DNA of 6,323 bases from Chitinophagaceae bacterium (GTDB taxonomy: Bacteria > Bacteroidota > Bacteroidia > Chitinophagales > Chitinophagaceae). The stretch spans positions 1 through 6,323 of the forward strand of contig JAOQAL010000040.1 of assembly GCA_025963615.1 (NCBI GenBank), given 5' to 3'. Under the pieces are notes generated by a model, which made no database searches, was not told the origin of the DNA, and saw only the letters and a program-made list of their open reading frames with translations. Position 1 is the stretch's first letter. Every line of letters begins with the position of its first letter. Made by a program: the position numbers and the translations under genes. Of the stretch, positions 5,638 to 6,323 are shown one piece after another.

Positions 5638-6027
5638 ATGCTCTTCTTGCGCAAAATGGACTGGTATATGGAACTGGGTATGCTTATTATAATGATTATT
5701 GCTATTCCGATGCTTCTATTCTATAGTTCCCTTACCGGTCTTTTTATTCCTGGCATTATCCAGTTAGTGAGCGCATCCCTTAATACAACCACATTTATGC
5801 ACCATGGCTTTAAACGGGAAATAAAAAAATTCTGGTTGTTTACCAGCATTAACCTGCCAGGATTTTTGATCGGAGCTTATTTAATGAATGGAGAGCAGAC
5901 GCACTTTTTTTTAATTTTACTTTTGGCCGGTGTCACAATCATTTCCATTTATTACCTGTTTATTTATAAAAAGCTAATTACCTCCCTGGAATTGCGGAAC
6001 GAATTGGCTGGCTTTACCAAATCCTGA
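5638..6027 (+). CDS. Small four-helix integral membrane protein, unknown function
   Basis: I do not recognise this 129-residue protein. It has four likely membrane helices at about residues 11-30, 33-51, 66-84 and 88-110. A short basic loop with a His pair (HHGFKREIKK, 55-64) lies between helices 2 and 3, and a charged tail (LELRNELAGFTKS) ends the protein. There is no signal peptidase site, cysteine motif or known catalytic signature. The ATG at 5638 is the first start after the terminator; the ATG at 5656 (MDWYMELG) is a possible alternative. The operator-like site in front suggests control by the neighbouring GbsR-like regulator, for instance as a small permease-like or stress-related membrane protein, which is speculation. 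The gene is likely real given its length and coherent hydrophobic pattern. Confidence 0.7.
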   Translation: MLFLRKMDWYMELGMLIIMIIAIPMLLFYSSLTGLFIPGIIQLVSASLNTTTFMHHGFKREIKKFWLFTSINLPGFLIGAYLMNGEQTHFFLILLLAGVTIISIYYLFIYKKLITSLELRNELAGFTKS

Positions 6028-6102
6028 TTAGTGAAAAATAATAAAATCATAATAGCCTGCGGCTCGGGTTCTATTGGTCAGGCTTTAGCAAAATGATCAG
6101 CC

Positions 6103-6180
6103 TCCGCAAAATTCCCCTGCGGATAAATAGATGACGGCCGCACCTTTTTTTATTTAAATTCTTTATTCATTTTTATCCGC
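6103..6180. repeat. Alternative inverted repeats in the convergent intergenic region
   Basis: TGCGGA at 6118-6123 can pair with TCCGCA at 6103-6108 (9-base loop). Its extension GCGGATAAA (6119-6127) can instead pair perfectly with TTTATCCGC at 6172-6180 across 44 bases. The two pairings exclude each other. Just upstream, AGCCTG (6054-6059) and CAGGCT (6079-6084) form another weak stem. None ends in a good T tract in the right place, so I do not call a terminator. Confidence 0.35.
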
Positions 6181-6323
6181 GTATTAAACCTGACAGATAT
6201 CATATCGGCCAGTTTCTCCATTGCGGTATTAACTAATTCCGATACCCACACAAAGCCGTGACAAGTACCAAGGCGATGGCTTCATTTTTCGTGACGCCTT
6301 TCATTACTGAAATAATGGAAACT
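6150..6323 (-). pseudogene. Diacylglycerol kinase (DgkA-like) remnant, frameshifted, 5' part outside window
   Basis: Read on the minus strand, one frame from 6322 gives VSIISVMKGVTKNEAIALVLVT. A second frame then continues as GFVWVSELVNTAMEKLADMIS and on to RFNTRIK, ending at the TAA in 6150-6152. The joined text has the signature of the small membrane diacylglycerol kinase family (E-x-x-NTA-x-E-x-x-x-D). The switch falls at about 6255-6260, where one missing base would rejoin the two halves as LVTGFVWVSELVNT. The protein then stops soon after IK, without the usual KD-x-AAGAVL segment and last helix; a weak echo of it (GAAVIYLSA) follows in another frame. Two defects suggest decay rather than a single sequencing error. 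The intact enzyme would phosphorylate diacylglycerol or undecaprenol in the membrane. The N-terminal half lies beyond the window. Confidence 0.6.

Overview
The window looks like the chromosome of a Bacteroidota species, probably Chitinophagaceae-like. The evidence is moderate AT-richness, the near absence of Shine-Dalgarno sequences, a TAnnTTTG-type promoter box, and proteins that resemble Bacteroidota families (a GbsR/MarR regulator starting MKLSEA, and a UbiA-like protein with the NGYNSYMDRDE motif). The taxonomic call is inference; no marker gene is present.

Layout. Positions 2-871 hold the 3' part of the pyruvate dehydrogenase E2 gene, closed by a clear intrinsic terminator at 896-921. 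Positions 1029-4810 hold a tightly overlapping four-gene operon: a UbiA-family membrane prenyltransferase, a type III polyketide synthase with an intact Cys-His-Asn triad, a SAM-dependent methyltransferase, and an FAD-dependent oxidoreductase of the geranylgeranyl-reductase/monooxygenase type. Each downstream gene overlaps its predecessor by 4 to 8 bases, and two of the three junctions appear to use a TTG start inside a TTGA overlap.

The 232-base gap at 4811-5042 contains two facing arrays of a degenerate octamer, a palindromic operator candidate and a promoter. Positions 5043-5549 encode a GbsR/MarR-family repressor, followed by a terminator hairpin and then an unrecognised four-helix membrane protein at 5638-6027. 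Three sites with the same architecture (TTTTCAA-N6-TTGAAAA and variants) lie in front of the regulator and in front of the membrane gene, which suggests a small autoregulated unit. On the minus strand the right end (6150-6323) carries what reads as a frameshifted and truncated diacylglycerol kinase.

How the genes may work together. The type III synthase would build an alkyl-resorcinol or pyrone type phenolic lipid from a long acyl starter and malonyl-CoA. The methyltransferase and flavoenzyme would tailor the ring, as in the srsABC logic of Streptomyces phenolic lipids. The UbiA protein could then prenylate the ring in the membrane. The product would be a membrane phenol or quinone lipid. The prenylation step is the least certain and the most novel part. 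I see no GbsR-type site in front of the biosynthetic operon, so the regulator is probably not its controller.
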